The notes: generated from the letters alone by a model not told the origin. Numbered from the stretch's first letter, positions 16,531 to 25,349 are shown. The stretch is 64,000 nucleotides of DNA from a virus (IMGVR_UViG_3300017917_000952:1-64000); one strand, 5' to 3'. A program made the numbers and translations.

Positions 16531-17985
16531 ATGATACTAGGTATTAACGGTCAGAATCATGATGCAAGCATGGCCTTGGTAGATCAAGAATCTATCTTAT
16601 GGGCTGCACACGCAGAACGGTATTCTAGAACTAAAAACGATAAACTCCTTAATACTGATATGATTAAGGAAATGTACGAGTACGGTGCTCCAAAGGTTGC
16701 GGTATGGTTTGAAAAACCTTTCTCAAAGTCTATGAGAAAACTTTACAGCGGAGAACGACCCTGGTGGTGCAATCCTAAGGAAGAACTAAAGCGTGTCGGT
16801 CTAGGTCATCTAAGCCTAGAAAAAGTAGGACACCACGAAAGTCATGCAGCCGCAGGATTCTATACAAGTAAGTTTCAAGATGCGGCAATTCTTGTAGTAG
16901 ATGCAATAGGAGAATGGGACTCTGCCAGTATGTGGCACGGAACAGCCTACGGTCTTAATAAAATCTGGGATATGAAATATCCAGACAGCATGGGGTTATT
17001 CTACACAGCATTTACACAGTTCTTAGGACTGAAACCCAACGAAGAAGAATATATCTTAATGGGTATGGCTGCACTAGGCAAGCCTATAGTTGTAGAACAA
17101 ATTAAAAAAGATTTCTTTGATAGTTTTGGTCCACCGTTTATTAAATTAAAACACAATTTACATAGAGGTTGTCGTTGGTGGGAAGCACCTAAGGGCGTGA
17201 CTAATTTTGATATTGCAGCCAGTGTTCAATACATAATGGAAGAATATCTCTTAGATACCGTTGCTGCCCTAAGATCAAATGTAGCCAGTGATAATTTAGT
17301 ATTCATGGGCGGTGTTGCTCTTAACTGTGTTGCAAATAGTATCATTGCAAAACAAAAATATTTTAAAAATATTTGGGTAATGCCTAATCCTGGCGATGCA
17401 GGCAGTTCTATTGGTGCGGTTGCAGCGTTAGAAAGAAAGCACCTCGACTGGCGACATCCTTATCTAGGCACCTCTATTAATCGTGTATTAGATATAGAAG
17501 GCGTTGTTAAAGAACTTATGGCAGGTAATGTTGTTGCAGTCGCTAATGGTCGGGCAGAATTTGGGCCAAGGGCATTGGGTAATAGAAGTTTACTCTGCGA
17601 TCCTCGTGGCCCGGACGCTAAGGCCAGAATGAATAGGTTAAAGCGAAGGGAAGAATTTAGACCCTTTGCTCCTGCTATCCTAGAGGAACATGCACATTAT
17701 TATTTTGATATGGTTGTACCTACTAGTCCATACATGCAGTTTGTTATGCGGTGCAAGGATCCTAAGAATTTCCCGGGTATTTGCCACTACGACAATACCA
17801 GTAGGGTGCAGACAGTTAACCACGCAGATAATCCAAATTTTAGGGCTATTTTGGAATTATGGTACGAAAAAACCGGTTGTCCGATGCTTATGAATACTAG
17901 TCTAAATGTAAAAGGCGAGCCCTTGGTAAATAGTTTAAGCGATGCTGTACGTTGGGAAAAGTTAAATGGCGTAAAAGTATTTTGA
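16531..17985 (+). CDS. NodU/TobZ-type O-carbamoyltransferase
   Basis: Transfers a carbamoyl group from carbamoyl phosphate, through carbamoyl-AMP, to a hydroxyl or amine of an antibiotic, Nod factor or similar acceptor. The N-terminal metal site is HHESH (His101, His105) with the VVDAIGE acid near 124; FMGGVALNCVANS and GPRALGNRSLLCDPR with RREEFRPFAPAI form the C-terminal YrdC-like adenylating part. At 484 residues it is shorter than the usual 550-600 but has all blocks. It follows a microprotein under a late promoter. The acceptor is unknown; a glycan, nucleobase or small molecule are all possible. Confidence 0.9.
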   Translation: MILGINGQNHDASMALVDQESILWAAHAERYSRTKNDKLLNTDMIKEMYEYGAPKVAVWFEKPFSKSMRKLYSGERPWWCNPKEELKRVGLGHLSLEKVGHHESHAAAGFYTSKFQDAAILVVDAIGEWDSASMWHGTAYGLNKIWDMKYPDSMGLFYTAFTQFLGLKPNEEEYILMGMAALGKPIVVEQIKKDFFDSFGPPFIKLKHNLHRGCRWWEAPKGVTNFDIAASVQYIMEEYLLDTVAALRSNVASDNLVFMGGVALNCVANSIIAKQKYFKNIWVMPNPGDAGSSIGAVAALERKHLDWRHPYLGTSINRVLDIEGVVKELMAGNVVAVANGRAEFGPRALGNRSLLCDPRGPDAKARMNRLKRREEFRPFAPAILEEHAHYYFDMVVPTSPYMQFVMRCKDPKNFPGICHYDNTSRVQTVNHADNPNFRAILELWYEKTGCPMLMNTSLNVKGEPLVNSLSDAVRWEKLNGVKVF

Positions 17986-18011
17986 CTTTGCCCAAAATTG
18001 AGTTTTACAAT
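17982..18011 (+). promoter_or_regulatory. Sigma70-like promoter
   Basis: TTGACT (17982-17987), an 18-nt spacer and TACAAT (18006-18011), placed 24 nt before the HEXXH gene and overlapping the carbamoyltransferase stop. Confidence 0.65.
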
Positions 18012-18034
18012 TTAACTATTGTAGAGGAGCAAAA

Positions 18035-18769
18035 ATGGGTACATCTGGATCAAAATTTAATTGGTCAATATTAGACCGAGAAGGTCTGATTGAGTATTTT
18101 TACTCGTTGTACCCCGAAGTCTGCGATAAAAGAATGACTATTACTCAGTTACACAACAAAATCGCTAGACACATTAAAAAGCAACTACCAGTTAGAATTA
18201 CAAAAAAACGAGATCCGAAAGTAGATGAAGGATGGATTTGGGTCGGCGGTACCTATTATAGCGACTGGGACCAAGAAAAGAAAAAGTGCATTGAGTTAGA
18301 TCTAGTCTATGAACTATTTCACGACACTATAACTCTAACTAAACGCAGGTATCAACGTGTTTGTTACAGTCTTGCAGACACCCTGCTGCATGAAATAATG
18401 CACATGAGGCAATATCGCAGGAGGAAATTTAAAAACCTACCCGATTATGCTAGCAATGCATCTAGAGAAGAAAAAAGACAAGAACAAGAATATCTAGGTA
18501 ACAGTGACGAGATTGATGCCTACAGTTTTAATATTGCTTGTGAACTTCTAGACAAGTTCGATTACAACACAAAGAAGGTAATAAATTACCTGAACGAAAA
18601 CCAAAAAGGAAAACATCGTAGGCACAACTGTTGGAGGATGTACTTAAAAGCGTTTGATCACGATCATAACCACCCAGTCATCCAAAAAGTAAAAACCAAA
18701 GTTATTCGATATATCCCACATGCAATGAACGGCAAGCCTTATAGAAATAAAGATTGGATAGGCCGTTGA
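18035..18769 (+). CDS. Predicted zinc metalloprotease-like protein (HEIMH)
   Basis: 244 residues with LLHEIMHMRQYR near 124-135, a HEXXH zinc site on a helix, and downstream DEIDAYSFNIACELL, whose Glu could be a third ligand. The C-terminal 60 residues are rich in His, Lys and Arg (DHDHNHP). It resembles small gluzincin or SprT-like proteins found in phages. A sigma70-like promoter and GAGGAG ribosome site start an early transcription unit here. Target unknown; the lack of a signal peptide indicates the cytoplasm. Confidence 0.68.
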   Translation: MGTSGSKFNWSILDREGLIEYFYSLYPEVCDKRMTITQLHNKIARHIKKQLPVRITKKRDPKVDEGWIWVGGTYYSDWDQEKKKCIELDLVYELFHDTITLTKRRYQRVCYSLADTLLHEIMHMRQYRRRKFKNLPDYASNASREEKRQEQEYLGNSDEIDAYSFNIACELLDKFDYNTKKVINYLNENQKGKHRRHNCWRMYLKAFDHDHNHPVIQKVKTKVIRYIPHAMNGKPYRNKDWIGR

Positions 18770-18794
18770 CATAAAACAACATACCTGCTATCAT
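18766..18794 (+). promoter_or_regulatory. Sigma70-like promoter, apparently giving a leaderless mRNA
   Basis: TTGACA (18766-18771), 17 nt and TATCAT (18789-18794). The expected start is about 18801, the ATG of the next gene. Confidence 0.6.
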
Positions 18795-18800
18795 GTAGGT

Positions 18801-19028
18801 ATGATTTTCACAGAACATAAAAGCCAAGTACACTCAATTCGTCAAGACGATCCAGAGTTTAAGATCGTAGACGGCTTTGCCGTACACCCCCGAGCAATGG
18901 TACATATTTTACCAGAATGTCCCTGGGAACTTAGAGACCAAATTAATTTTGCCATTGCCAAGGGCTATCTAAAATTGGTCGCCAACATTACGGAGCGTGA
19001 ACGTATTTTTATGGGCCTGACAAAATGA
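18801..19028 (+). CDS. Unknown 75-residue protein
   Basis: A small soluble protein I do not recognise (HPRAMVHILPECPWELRDQ, ending ERIFMGLTK). It has no ribosome site before ATG 18801, and the promoter at 18766 would start the RNA at that base, so it may be read leaderless. Its stop overlaps the next gene by ATGA. Confidence 0.62.
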   Translation: MIFTEHKSQVHSIRQDDPEFKIVDGFAVHPRAMVHILPECPWELRDQINFAIAKGYLKLVANITERERIFMGLTK

Positions 19029-19879
19029 TATTAAATATGCCAGGGACAGCCGGAAGTGCAAAGATTACTATGAGACCACTATTAACAGAAAAAAAATTAG
19101 GCATTATTGGATTAGGATTCGTCGGAGGTGCAATTAAAGCATCACTTGACTGGGGTGACGAAATTTGGGTTGTTATTGATCCTGCTAAAGGATTTAATGC
19201 AACCTATCAAGAACTAGCAGAAAAAACAGACGGCGTGTTTGTCTGTGTGCCTACTCCTATGGGAGATGACGGCGTCTGCGATACCAGTTATTTAGAAGAT
19301 GTTCTTAAAAATCTAAAGTCTGTGAACTATGAAGGCGTTATTATCAGCAAATGTACAGCACCTCCTTCTGTTTACGAACGGTTAAACAAGGATCATCCCA
19401 ACCTTGTACATGCACCAGAATTTTTAACTGCCGCAAACGCAAACAGAGACTACGTTAATGGGCAATTTGCAATCATTGGCGGTCGAGTGAATGCCTACAT
19501 CCGAGAAGCAGAACGCATTATTAAAATTACTCAAACTAATTTAAAAGATGTTATGCACTGCACCATTGGCGAAGCCGCATTAGCAAAATATACTATCAAT
19601 AGTTTCCTGGCTACCAAAGTTGCGTTTATGAACGAAGTTTATGAAATTGCACAGGCAGCAAACATGGACTATGATAAGATCGCGCATATGGTAACTTTAG
19701 ATCCTCGCATTGGACGCACCCACATGCAGGTCCCAGGACCCGACGGGCAGTTTGGGTTTGGCGGGGCCTGTTTTCCTAAGGATACCAGTGCATTGCTGAA
19801 ATATGCAGAAAGTCTAAACCAAACACCTATGGTATTAGATGCCGCTGTGAAAAAGAATACCCTACTACGCTTAAAGTGA
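19025..19879 (+). CDS. UDP-glucose/GDP-mannose 6-dehydrogenase-like, short form
   Basis: Would oxidise UDP-glucose to UDP-glucuronate with two NAD+. The Rossmann motif GLGFVG is at 29-34, FVCVPTPMG and SKCTAPPSV follow, HAPEFLTAANA matches the family, and the catalytic Cys249 is in GFGGACFPKD. At 284 residues it lacks the C-terminal UDP-binding domain of the usual 390-450-residue enzyme. It is coupled by ATGA to the gene before. With the UDP-xylose synthase at 35028 it could supply UDP-xylose. Confidence 0.82.
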   Translation: MILNMPGTAGSAKITMRPLLTEKKLGIIGLGFVGGAIKASLDWGDEIWVVIDPAKGFNATYQELAEKTDGVFVCVPTPMGDDGVCDTSYLEDVLKNLKSVNYEGVIISKCTAPPSVYERLNKDHPNLVHAPEFLTAANANRDYVNGQFAIIGGRVNAYIREAERIIKITQTNLKDVMHCTIGEAALAKYTINSFLATKVAFMNEVYEIAQAANMDYDKIAHMVTLDPRIGRTHMQVPGPDGQFGFGGACFPKDTSALLKYAESLNQTPMVLDAAVKKNTLLRLK

Positions 19880-19884
19880 GAAAT

Positions 19885-20145
19885 ATGGAAAAAGAAATCC
19901 TTGATGAAGTTATTCGTTTAGTTGGAAAGATTAAAAAAGATCTTCCAAAAGAAAAAATTGTACCAACTGCTGAATTTGTTAAAGATTTAGAATTTGACAG
20001 TCTGGATATTACAGAACTTGTTATCGATCTTGAAGACGAGTTTCATTTCGACTTAGCAGAAAAGAACGCTAAGGGCGTGGTTACAATTCAAGATTTGGTT
20101 AATACAATTCTAAAATTAGTTGACAAATCTAAAGTTAGTAACTAA
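19885..20145 (+). CDS. acpP: Acyl carrier protein
   Basis: 86 residues from ATG 19885 (a GTG at 19876 adds three). FVKDLEFDSLDITELVIDLE contains the DSLD site whose Ser39 takes 4'-phosphopantetheine; the protein is acidic and four-helical as expected. No phosphopantetheinyl transferase is seen here, so a host one would load it. It lies 5 nt after the UDP-sugar dehydrogenase. The acyl ligase at 92 and the desaturase at 55025 are possible partners. Confidence 0.88.
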   Translation: MEKEILDEVIRLVGKIKKDLPKEKIVPTAEFVKDLEFDSLDITELVIDLEDEFHFDLAEKNAKGVVTIQDLVNTILKLVDKSKVSN

Positions 20146-20148
20146 AAT
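20120..20148 (+). promoter_or_regulatory. Sigma70-like promoter for folE
   Basis: TTGACA (20120-20125), 17 nt and TAAAAT (20143-20148), overlapping the end of the acyl carrier gene, 43 nt before the folE start. Confidence 0.62.
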
Positions 20149-20190
20149 TATTACGGCAATCCTCTGCCTTAACATCGGAGAACAAAAATA

Positions 20191-20937
20191 ATGACAGATA
20201 AGAAAGAAACGGCACTAGATGCCATGGCCGGAGACGGCGGATACGAAGAAGCGTACCTCGGCGACCATCTTCGCTTTAAAATGAAACGTGATAAAAAACG
20301 TTTTTGGGCCGGAGATAACATCAGCGATTATCTCAAAGAGGGAGACAAAGAACGTCTAATCGACGAAGCAACAGAAGCATTTGAACTAGTGCTCGATCGG
20401 TTGCTGATTGATCGAGAAGACGATCCTAACAGCAAAGGTACAGCCCGCAGGCTTGCTAAAATGTACTTTAACGAAATAATGGCAGGAAGATATGACCCAG
20501 CACCAGACGCAACCAGTTTCCCAAACGACTCGGCGGACCGTTACGAAGGTATGCTTGTTGTTCGCAGTGAGCTTCGCAGTATGTGTAGCCATCATCACCA
20601 ACCTGTGGTTGGCGTTGCTTATATTGGTATTATTGCCGCTCAACATCTTATTGGCCTATCGAAATATACAAGAATCGCCCAGTGGTGTGCCCGACGTGGT
20701 ACTCTCCAGGAGGAGTTGGCTAATGACATTGCTAGGGAAATCGCCAAAGCAACAGGAGCCAAGGACCTAGGTGTGTATATTCAAGCCACGCATGGGTGCT
20801 GTGAGAATCGCGGCATTATGGCACACTCTAGTCTAACACAGACCACAGTGTTAAAGGGTGCGTTTAGAGACGACATGGGCACAAAGAAAGAATTCTTTGA
20901 CAACATTAAAATGCAACAGGAATTTTCTCCGCGATGA
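20191..20937 (+). CDS. folE: GTP cyclohydrolase I (FolE)
   Basis: Opens GTP to dihydroneopterin triphosphate, the first step to folate and to 7-deazaguanine bases. Zinc ligands fit Cys132 and His135 (MCSHHHQP) and Cys203 (THGCCENRG); the core [16 protein letters not shown] is canonical. 248 residues include an N-terminal extension of about 50. It overlaps the GMP reductase gene by ATGA. A QueD-like gene is at 32259, but QueC and QueE are not in the window. Confidence 0.92.
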   Translation: MTDKKETALDAMAGDGGYEEAYLGDHLRFKMKRDKKRFWAGDNISDYLKEGDKERLIDEATEAFELVLDRLLIDREDDPNSKGTARRLAKMYFNEIMAGRYDPAPDATSFPNDSADRYEGMLVVRSELRSMCSHHHQPVVGVAYIGIIAAQHLIGLSKYTRIAQWCARRGTLQEELANDIAREIAKATGAKDLGVYIQATHGCCENRGIMAHSSLTQTTVLKGAFRDDMGTKKEFFDNIKMQQEFSPR

Positions 20938-21953
20938 GAATCGAAGACGAAATTAAATTAGACTTTAAGGATGTGTTAATTCGTCCTAAGCGCAGTACAT
21001 TGTCTAGCCGTAAAGAAGTTGATCTAAAAAGAACTTATAGATTCAAACATAGCGGATCTAACTGGACTGGTATTCCTATTATGGCTGCAAACATGGACGG
21101 AGTCGGAACCATTGCTGTGGCTAAAGAACTCTATGAATATCGATTGTTTACATGTCTAACAAAGTCGTACACTGAAGATCAGTTTGAAGATCTAGTAGAC
21201 GAAGTTGGCGGAAATTACTTTGCTGTAAGTACTGGTACAAGCGACAGTGATTTTCAAAGATTGAATAGAATTATCAACGCTTATCCGGAGATACATTTTA
21301 TTTGCATCGACGTGGCTAACGGATATCAAGAACGATTTGGCGACTATGTTGCAAAAGTTCGACAGACTTTCCCGCACTGTACTATCATTGCAGGAAATGT
21401 TGTTACAGCAGATATGACACAGGAGTTAATTTTACGTGGTGCTGATATTGTTAAAGTGGGTATTGGCCCTGGTAGTGTTTGTACTACTCGTATTCAAACT
21501 GGTGTGGGTTATCCGCAACTCTCCGCGATCATTGAGTGTGCAGATGCGGCCCATGGTTTGGGTGGTCATATTATCGCTGATGGTGGATGCACTTGTCCTG
21601 GCGATGTTGCTAAGGCTTTTGGTGCAGGTGCGGACTTTGTTATGCTAGGCGGTATGCTGGCAGGACACGACGAAGGTGGCGGAACTGTTGAAAACGGTAT
21701 GGTTACTTTCTACGGTATGAGTTCAGATACCGCTATGGAAAAACATCACGGCGGTGTTGCCGAATATCGCAGTAGCGAAGGAAGAACTGTGACTATTCCA
21801 TACAAAGGCGCTATTAAAAATACAGTTCTAGATATTCTAGGCGGCTTAAGAAGTACCTGTACCTACGTCGGTGCTTCTACACTTAAACAATTAAGTAAGT
21901 GTACCACATTTATTAGGGTTAATCGTCAAATTAATGACGTCTTTCTAAAATAA
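20934..21953 (+). CDS. guaC: GMP reductase (IMPDH/GuaC family)
   Basis: Reduces GMP to IMP. The 339-residue barrel has [14 protein letters not shown] at the start, [11 protein letters not shown], the catalytic loop [11 protein letters not shown] with Cys183, [20 protein letters not shown] and the [12 protein letters not shown] flap. There is no CBS pair, and the start motif favours GMP reductase over IMP dehydrogenase. It is coupled to folE, which also consumes guanine nucleotides. Confidence 0.88.
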   Translation: MRIEDEIKLDFKDVLIRPKRSTLSSRKEVDLKRTYRFKHSGSNWTGIPIMAANMDGVGTIAVAKELYEYRLFTCLTKSYTEDQFEDLVDEVGGNYFAVSTGTSDSDFQRLNRIINAYPEIHFICIDVANGYQERFGDYVAKVRQTFPHCTIIAGNVVTADMTQELILRGADIVKVGIGPGSVCTTRIQTGVGYPQLSAIIECADAAHGLGGHIIADGGCTCPGDVAKAFGAGADFVMLGGMLAGHDEGGGTVENGMVTFYGMSSDTAMEKHHGGVAEYRSSEGRTVTIPYKGAIKNTVLDILGGLRSTCTYVGASTLKQLSKCTTFIRVNRQINDVFLK

Positions 21954-21968
21954 TGGCAAAATCAACTA

Positions 21969-21997
21969 TTGACTTTTTCCATTTACTACATTACAAT
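21969..21997 (+). promoter_or_regulatory. Sigma70-like promoter
   Basis: TTGACT (21969-21974), 17 nt and TACAAT (21992-21997), 17 nt before the glycosyltransferase ATG with a TAAGG ribosome site. Confidence 0.68.
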
Positions 21998-22014
21998 AAA
22001 CTATAAGGTAACTC

Positions 22015-22734
22015 ATGAAAAAACCAAAGCTCAATATTCCTAACAGACAACAGTTTGCACAGCGTCCTACAGCACAGCCTGCTCCTGCACCTCAGGCTGG
22101 AGGCAAACCTCCTAGCGTTATGATCGCCGTTCCTGCAATGGAAATGGTTAACGCAGAATTTGCACAACATCTAGCAATGGCCGCAGCCAATATGGTTGCA
22201 CACGGCATTCGAATCAATTGTGCTTTTAATATCGGTAGTGTTATTACTATTGCTCGACGCAATCTTGTCGAAATCTTTTTAAAGAGCGATTTTGATTATA
22301 TGTTCTGGGTCGATAGCGATATGAAGTTTCCTATCGATGCCCCTGTTCGATTACTGCAACGAAACAAAGATATTGTAGGTTGTAACTACCGTCGTCGTCG
22401 TTTCCCTAACCCTAACTTCACAGGAATGATGGGTACCAGCGGAAACTTCACTGAATTCCAAACTACGGACAATAGTCCCGCAATGGAAAAGATCGACGTT
22501 CTTCCACATGGACTTGTAATGGTTAAACGACATGTCTATGAAACTATTCCTCACCCGCATTATCTACAGGAATTCTTACCAGAGAAAAACTTAGAAATCG
22601 GTGAAGATATCTACTTCTGTCAGCAGGCATACAAGGCAGGCTTTGAAGTATGGTGTGACCAGGAACTTAGCCGAGAAATAGCACATATTGGTATTTTCCA
22701 CTACAACTATAATCTCAGTGTTCCTAAATCTTAA
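22015..22734 (+). CDS. GT-A-type glycosyltransferase
   Basis: 239 residues. After a Pro/Gln/Ala-rich tail (10-33) the GT-A core runs SVMIAVPAMEMV, ARRNLVEIFL and DYMFWVDSDMKFP with the metal-binding DSD at 100-102, then IGEDIYFCQQAYKAG, the acidic late motif. It would move a sugar from a nucleotide sugar to an unknown acceptor; UDP-xylose made by the phage is one candidate donor. It heads a unit of small phage genes behind a sigma70-like promoter. Confidence 0.78.
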   Translation: MKKPKLNIPNRQQFAQRPTAQPAPAPQAGGKPPSVMIAVPAMEMVNAEFAQHLAMAAANMVAHGIRINCAFNIGSVITIARRNLVEIFLKSDFDYMFWVDSDMKFPIDAPVRLLQRNKDIVGCNYRRRRFPNPNFTGMMGTSGNFTEFQTTDNSPAMEKIDVLPHGLVMVKRHVYETIPHPHYLQEFLPEKNLEIGEDIYFCQQAYKAGFEVWCDQELSREIAHIGIFHYNYNLSVPKS

Positions 22735-22749
22735 AAAGAAAGGCAACCT

Positions 22750-22923
22750 ATGTTATTTGAAAGCATAGAAATTCGCAAAGTGTGTAACGGTGTAATCGTC
22801 ACACTGCGAAGCGACGAAGATGAAGATCAAGAATATGTATATGATAGCGACCGAAAGGCTATCAAATTCGTAAAAGATCTTCTCGAAAGCAAAGGGAAAG
22901 TCTCAGTCGCAGAGACTGAATAA
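22750..22923 (+). CDS. Unknown 57-residue acidic protein
   Basis: ATG 22750, after AAAGGCAACCT, to TAA 22923. The product is a small acidic protein (RSDEDEDQEYVYDSD) with a helical end (KAIKFVKDLLES). It fits exactly between the glycosyltransferase and the next gene. Function unknown. Confidence 0.6.
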   Translation: MLFESIEIRKVCNGVIVTLRSDEDEDQEYVYDSDRKAIKFVKDLLESKGKVSVAETE

Positions 22924-22926
22924 TCT

Positions 22927-23388
22927 ATGACAGTTAAGAAAAAATATAAGGTAGGTGATACCGTATGGATCTACGGTATTGGCAGAAGTAATGTTAAGCC
23001 TACTCAAGGTAAAGTTATTAAAGTCGTTGACCTAAGCGATGCGGGATATTCTATCGGTGATCATTACATTATCGAAGTTCCTACACATATCGAGCCTCTT
23101 TTAGAAGTTCGAACATGGCACAATATCAGCCAAGACGAAAAAGGCCCCATTGGATCTTTCAGAGAAATGGGCAATGTAGAATCTACAATTAAATTTGCTT
23201 CTACTATTGGATTTGCATTTGATGATAATCCAGAATTAGATCCTAGTGCCGACGAAGACGACGAAATTGATCCTAACATTATCCATGCCGCTCTTGAGAA
23301 AAGTCAAAAGGACGTTACACACGCACCGTTGAATCTCAAAACCGAAAAGCCTCGGCGCAGAAATTTTAGAAAAAAATCTAAAGAATGA
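22927..23388 (+). CDS. Conserved phage protein, KOW-like start
   Basis: 153 residues. The opening KKYKVGDTVWIYGIG and KVIKVVDL resemble a small SH3/KOW beta-barrel; the middle is acidic (DPSADEDDEIDP) and the C-terminus very basic (KPRRRNFRKKSKE). This charge split suggests nucleic-acid or protein binding. It overlaps the next gene by ATGA. Function unknown. Confidence 0.65.
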   Translation: MTVKKKYKVGDTVWIYGIGRSNVKPTQGKVIKVVDLSDAGYSIGDHYIIEVPTHIEPLLEVRTWHNISQDEKGPIGSFREMGNVESTIKFASTIGFAFDDNPELDPSADEDDEIDPNIIHAALEKSQKDVTHAPLNLKTEKPRRRNFRKKSKE

Positions 23389-23729
23389 ACACTGCAAGCG
23401 CCGAGCGTTGGACGCAGATTCTGACAGGCATCACTCCTGATTATTTTAAATGGAAAGATATATTGGATAACGGTCCCGATATTGTTGTAGATATTAGTCG
23501 GAAGGGCAGATTCTGGCGAGTAACTCTACAGGATCGACACCATTCGGGAGAATGGACTCCGGTATGGATAGATCCCGGAGCCGTTGACGAACGAGTAAAC
23601 TGGACAGATGAACAACTTTTACATTGGTCCGGAGTTAAACGTATGGCATACGATATGTGGTACTTTCAACACAAACGCGATGCTGAAAAATTTCAAACAC
23701 TATATAATTTAAAATGGGGCTCGGCGTAA
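23385..23729 (+). CDS. Unknown 114-residue Trp-rich protein
   Basis: A soluble protein with many Trp and Asp residues (WKDILDNGPDIVVDI, HWSGVKRMAYDMWYF). Coupled by ATGA to the gene before and overlapping the next by 16 nt. Not recognised. Confidence 0.62.
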   Translation: MNTASAERWTQILTGITPDYFKWKDILDNGPDIVVDISRKGRFWRVTLQDRHHSGEWTPVWIDPGAVDERVNWTDEQLLHWSGVKRMAYDMWYFQHKRDAEKFQTLYNLKWGSA

Positions 23730-24028
23730 GATTTCGTGTTGTCCACGAAAATGGTGAAGACCGTGTTGAAGAAATTCACAAGGTTGTTGTACATAGATTT
23801 AGGCTAAGTGATGTCGACGATCCTGATATCTATGCGGCTCAGCCTATATGGGAATGGCAACAAACTGACGCTGGAAAGTTTGTTATGGAGCACGCCATAG
23901 AGACTCCCTCATACCATCAACATTTAGATGCTTCTACCTACAGTTACCAATATGCAATAACAGCAAAGTTAGAAAAGAAAAAACTATCAGAATTCTATTT
24001 AAGATGGGGCAAACCACAATGGAAATAA
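23714..24028 (+). CDS. Unknown 104-residue phage protein
   Basis: Soluble protein with VEEIHKVVVHRF and WEWQQTDAGKFVMEHA. It overlaps its neighbours at both ends in the same small-gene operon. Not recognised. Confidence 0.6.
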   Translation: MGLGVRFRVVHENGEDRVEEIHKVVVHRFRLSDVDDPDIYAAQPIWEWQQTDAGKFVMEHAIETPSYHQHLDASTYSYQYAITAKLEKKKLSEFYLRWGKPQWK

Positions 24029-24249
24029 CAAGACATGAAGATCACTGCGAAGTAAAGCAGGCCAATAATTCTAAAAGTGTACGGGCAGAAATTTTAGAAT
24101 TTAAAGAGCACGATAGACTGATTGCAGTCTTAAACAAAAGCGTAAAATTGCCAATGAAATGGAACGGCCGTGTGTACGAAGGCCGTATGGCAGGTATGGA
24201 CTTTACTACTACCGGACCGAAGGTAACAAAAACATCAACAGGAAGATAA
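24019..24249 (+). CDS. Small conserved phage protein
   Basis: 76 residues from ATG 24019, chosen because ATGGGG lies at proper distance before it; an ATG at 24004 is in frame. SVRAEILEFKEHDRLIAVLN and KLPMKWNGRVYEG look like a small beta-rich fold. I believe similar proteins occur in T4-like cyanophages. Function unknown. Confidence 0.62.
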   Translation: MEITRHEDHCEVKQANNSKSVRAEILEFKEHDRLIAVLNKSVKLPMKWNGRVYEGRMAGMDFTTTGPKVTKTSTGR

Positions 24250-24250
24250 C

Positions 24251-24655
24251 ATGACAAACCCTTTTAGAGACCAAGAAAAATTTATGCGGGCCTGCGACCA
24301 ATCAGTTGACGGTTCAGACCATGATCAATTTAAGATGTACCTAAAACTTATCAAAGAAGAATTTGATGAGTTACAAGAAGCACACGGAATTGATCTAGAA
24401 ACTGGAGAACAGGTTAGACCTTCTGATCCAGTTGAAACACTAGACGCACTGCTAGACATGTTGGTTGTTACTATTGGCGCTATCCATTCAGCAGGTTTCA
24501 ACGGCGAAGGTGGCTGGAAAGAAGTTATGCGTACAAACTTTGCCAAAATTGATAAAGAAACGGGCAAGGTTAGAAAAAGAGAGGACGGAAAGGTGCTAAA
24601 ACCAGTAGGTTGGACTCCTCCCGATTTAAATAGTTTTATAACCAAAGGAGATTAA
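24251..24655 (+). CDS. MazG-like nucleotide pyrophosphohydrolase
   Basis: 134 residues with the all-alpha NTP pyrophosphatase pattern: LIKEEFDELQEA near 38-49 carries the Glu metal ligands and DALLDMLVVTIGAIHSAG the second set. Such phage enzymes hydrolyse NTPs or related nucleotides and may blunt ppGpp or dNTP imbalance. The tail KPVGWTPPDLNSF is typical of phage forms. It is next to a Bax-inhibitor-like gene. Confidence 0.8.
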   Translation: MTNPFRDQEKFMRACDQSVDGSDHDQFKMYLKLIKEEFDELQEAHGIDLETGEQVRPSDPVETLDALLDMLVVTIGAIHSAGFNGEGGWKEVMRTNFAKIDKETGKVRKREDGKVLKPVGWTPPDLNSFITKGD

Positions 24656-24656
24656 C

Positions 24657-25349
24657 ATGGTTGATACTACATATGATTCAGTTTCTTATAGATCTGCAGG
24701 CGAGATCAACACCGCAATGGGCAGAGTCTATGCTAACATGGGTCTCGCAGTTCTTACATCTATGCTGATTAGTTATTTGGTAGGTAGTAGTCCTGCACTG
24801 TTGGCATTCTTTTTTACAGGTTTCCTAAAGTGGGTTGTAATTTTTGCACCACTAGTTGCTGTATTTGGAATTGGATTTGTTCTAGAAAACGAGAAACTAC
24901 CCAAATCGGTTTATCATTTATGTCTACACGGGTTTGCTGGACTGATGGGCCTAAGTTTTGCAACAATCTTTGCCGTTTTCCAAATGGGTAGCATTGTTAG
25001 TGCCTTCGTAGGAGCAGGAGTTCTATTTGGGGTAATGAGCTTTTACGGGTACTTTACCAAAAAAAGTCTAGATAGTTTAGGAAAATGGTTACTTGTTGGC
25101 TTGATTTCTATCGTGATTGCTAGTATAATTAACTTGTTCGTTGGTAGTTCTGTATTTCAAATGGTTATTTCGACATTAGCCATTGTAATTTTTACAGCAC
25201 TAACAGCATATGATACACAACAGATTAGGGAAGAATTAAGCGTTAGTACCAGCGAGGCTGCAGAAGTCCGTGGCGCTCTAAGATTGTACTTAGACTTTAT
25301 TAACCTATTCATCCATCTTTTACAACTTTTTGGTAGTAAGAAAGAATAA
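24657..25349 (+). CDS. Bax inhibitor-1/YccA-like membrane protein
   Basis: 230 residues with about seven membrane helices from residue 27 on, and the family features AMGRVYANMGLAVLTSML, TIFAVFQMG and the C-terminal TALTAYDTQQIREE with Asp, followed by LYLDFINLFIHLLQLFG. Bacterial YccA and YbhL members restrain FtsH or leak Ca2+. In a phage it may protect membrane proteins from FtsH or time lysis; that is inference. Confidence 0.88.
   Translation: MVDTTYDSVSYRSAGEINTAMGRVYANMGLAVLTSMLISYLVGSSPALLAFFFTGFLKWVVIFAPLVAVFGIGFVLENEKLPKSVYHLCLHGFAGLMGLSFATIFAVFQMGSIVSAFVGAGVLFGVMSFYGYFTKKSLDSLGKWLLVGLISIVIASIINLFVGSSVFQMVISTLAIVIFTALTAYDTQQIREELSVSTSEAAEVRGALRLYLDFINLFIHLLQLFGSKKE

Noticed and set aside
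92-17985. Bacterial chromosome origin for the metabolic island
   Set aside because: Phage-type packing, a dCMP deaminase inside the island and several ATAAATA boxes favour phage DNA, though assembly error cannot be excluded without reads.
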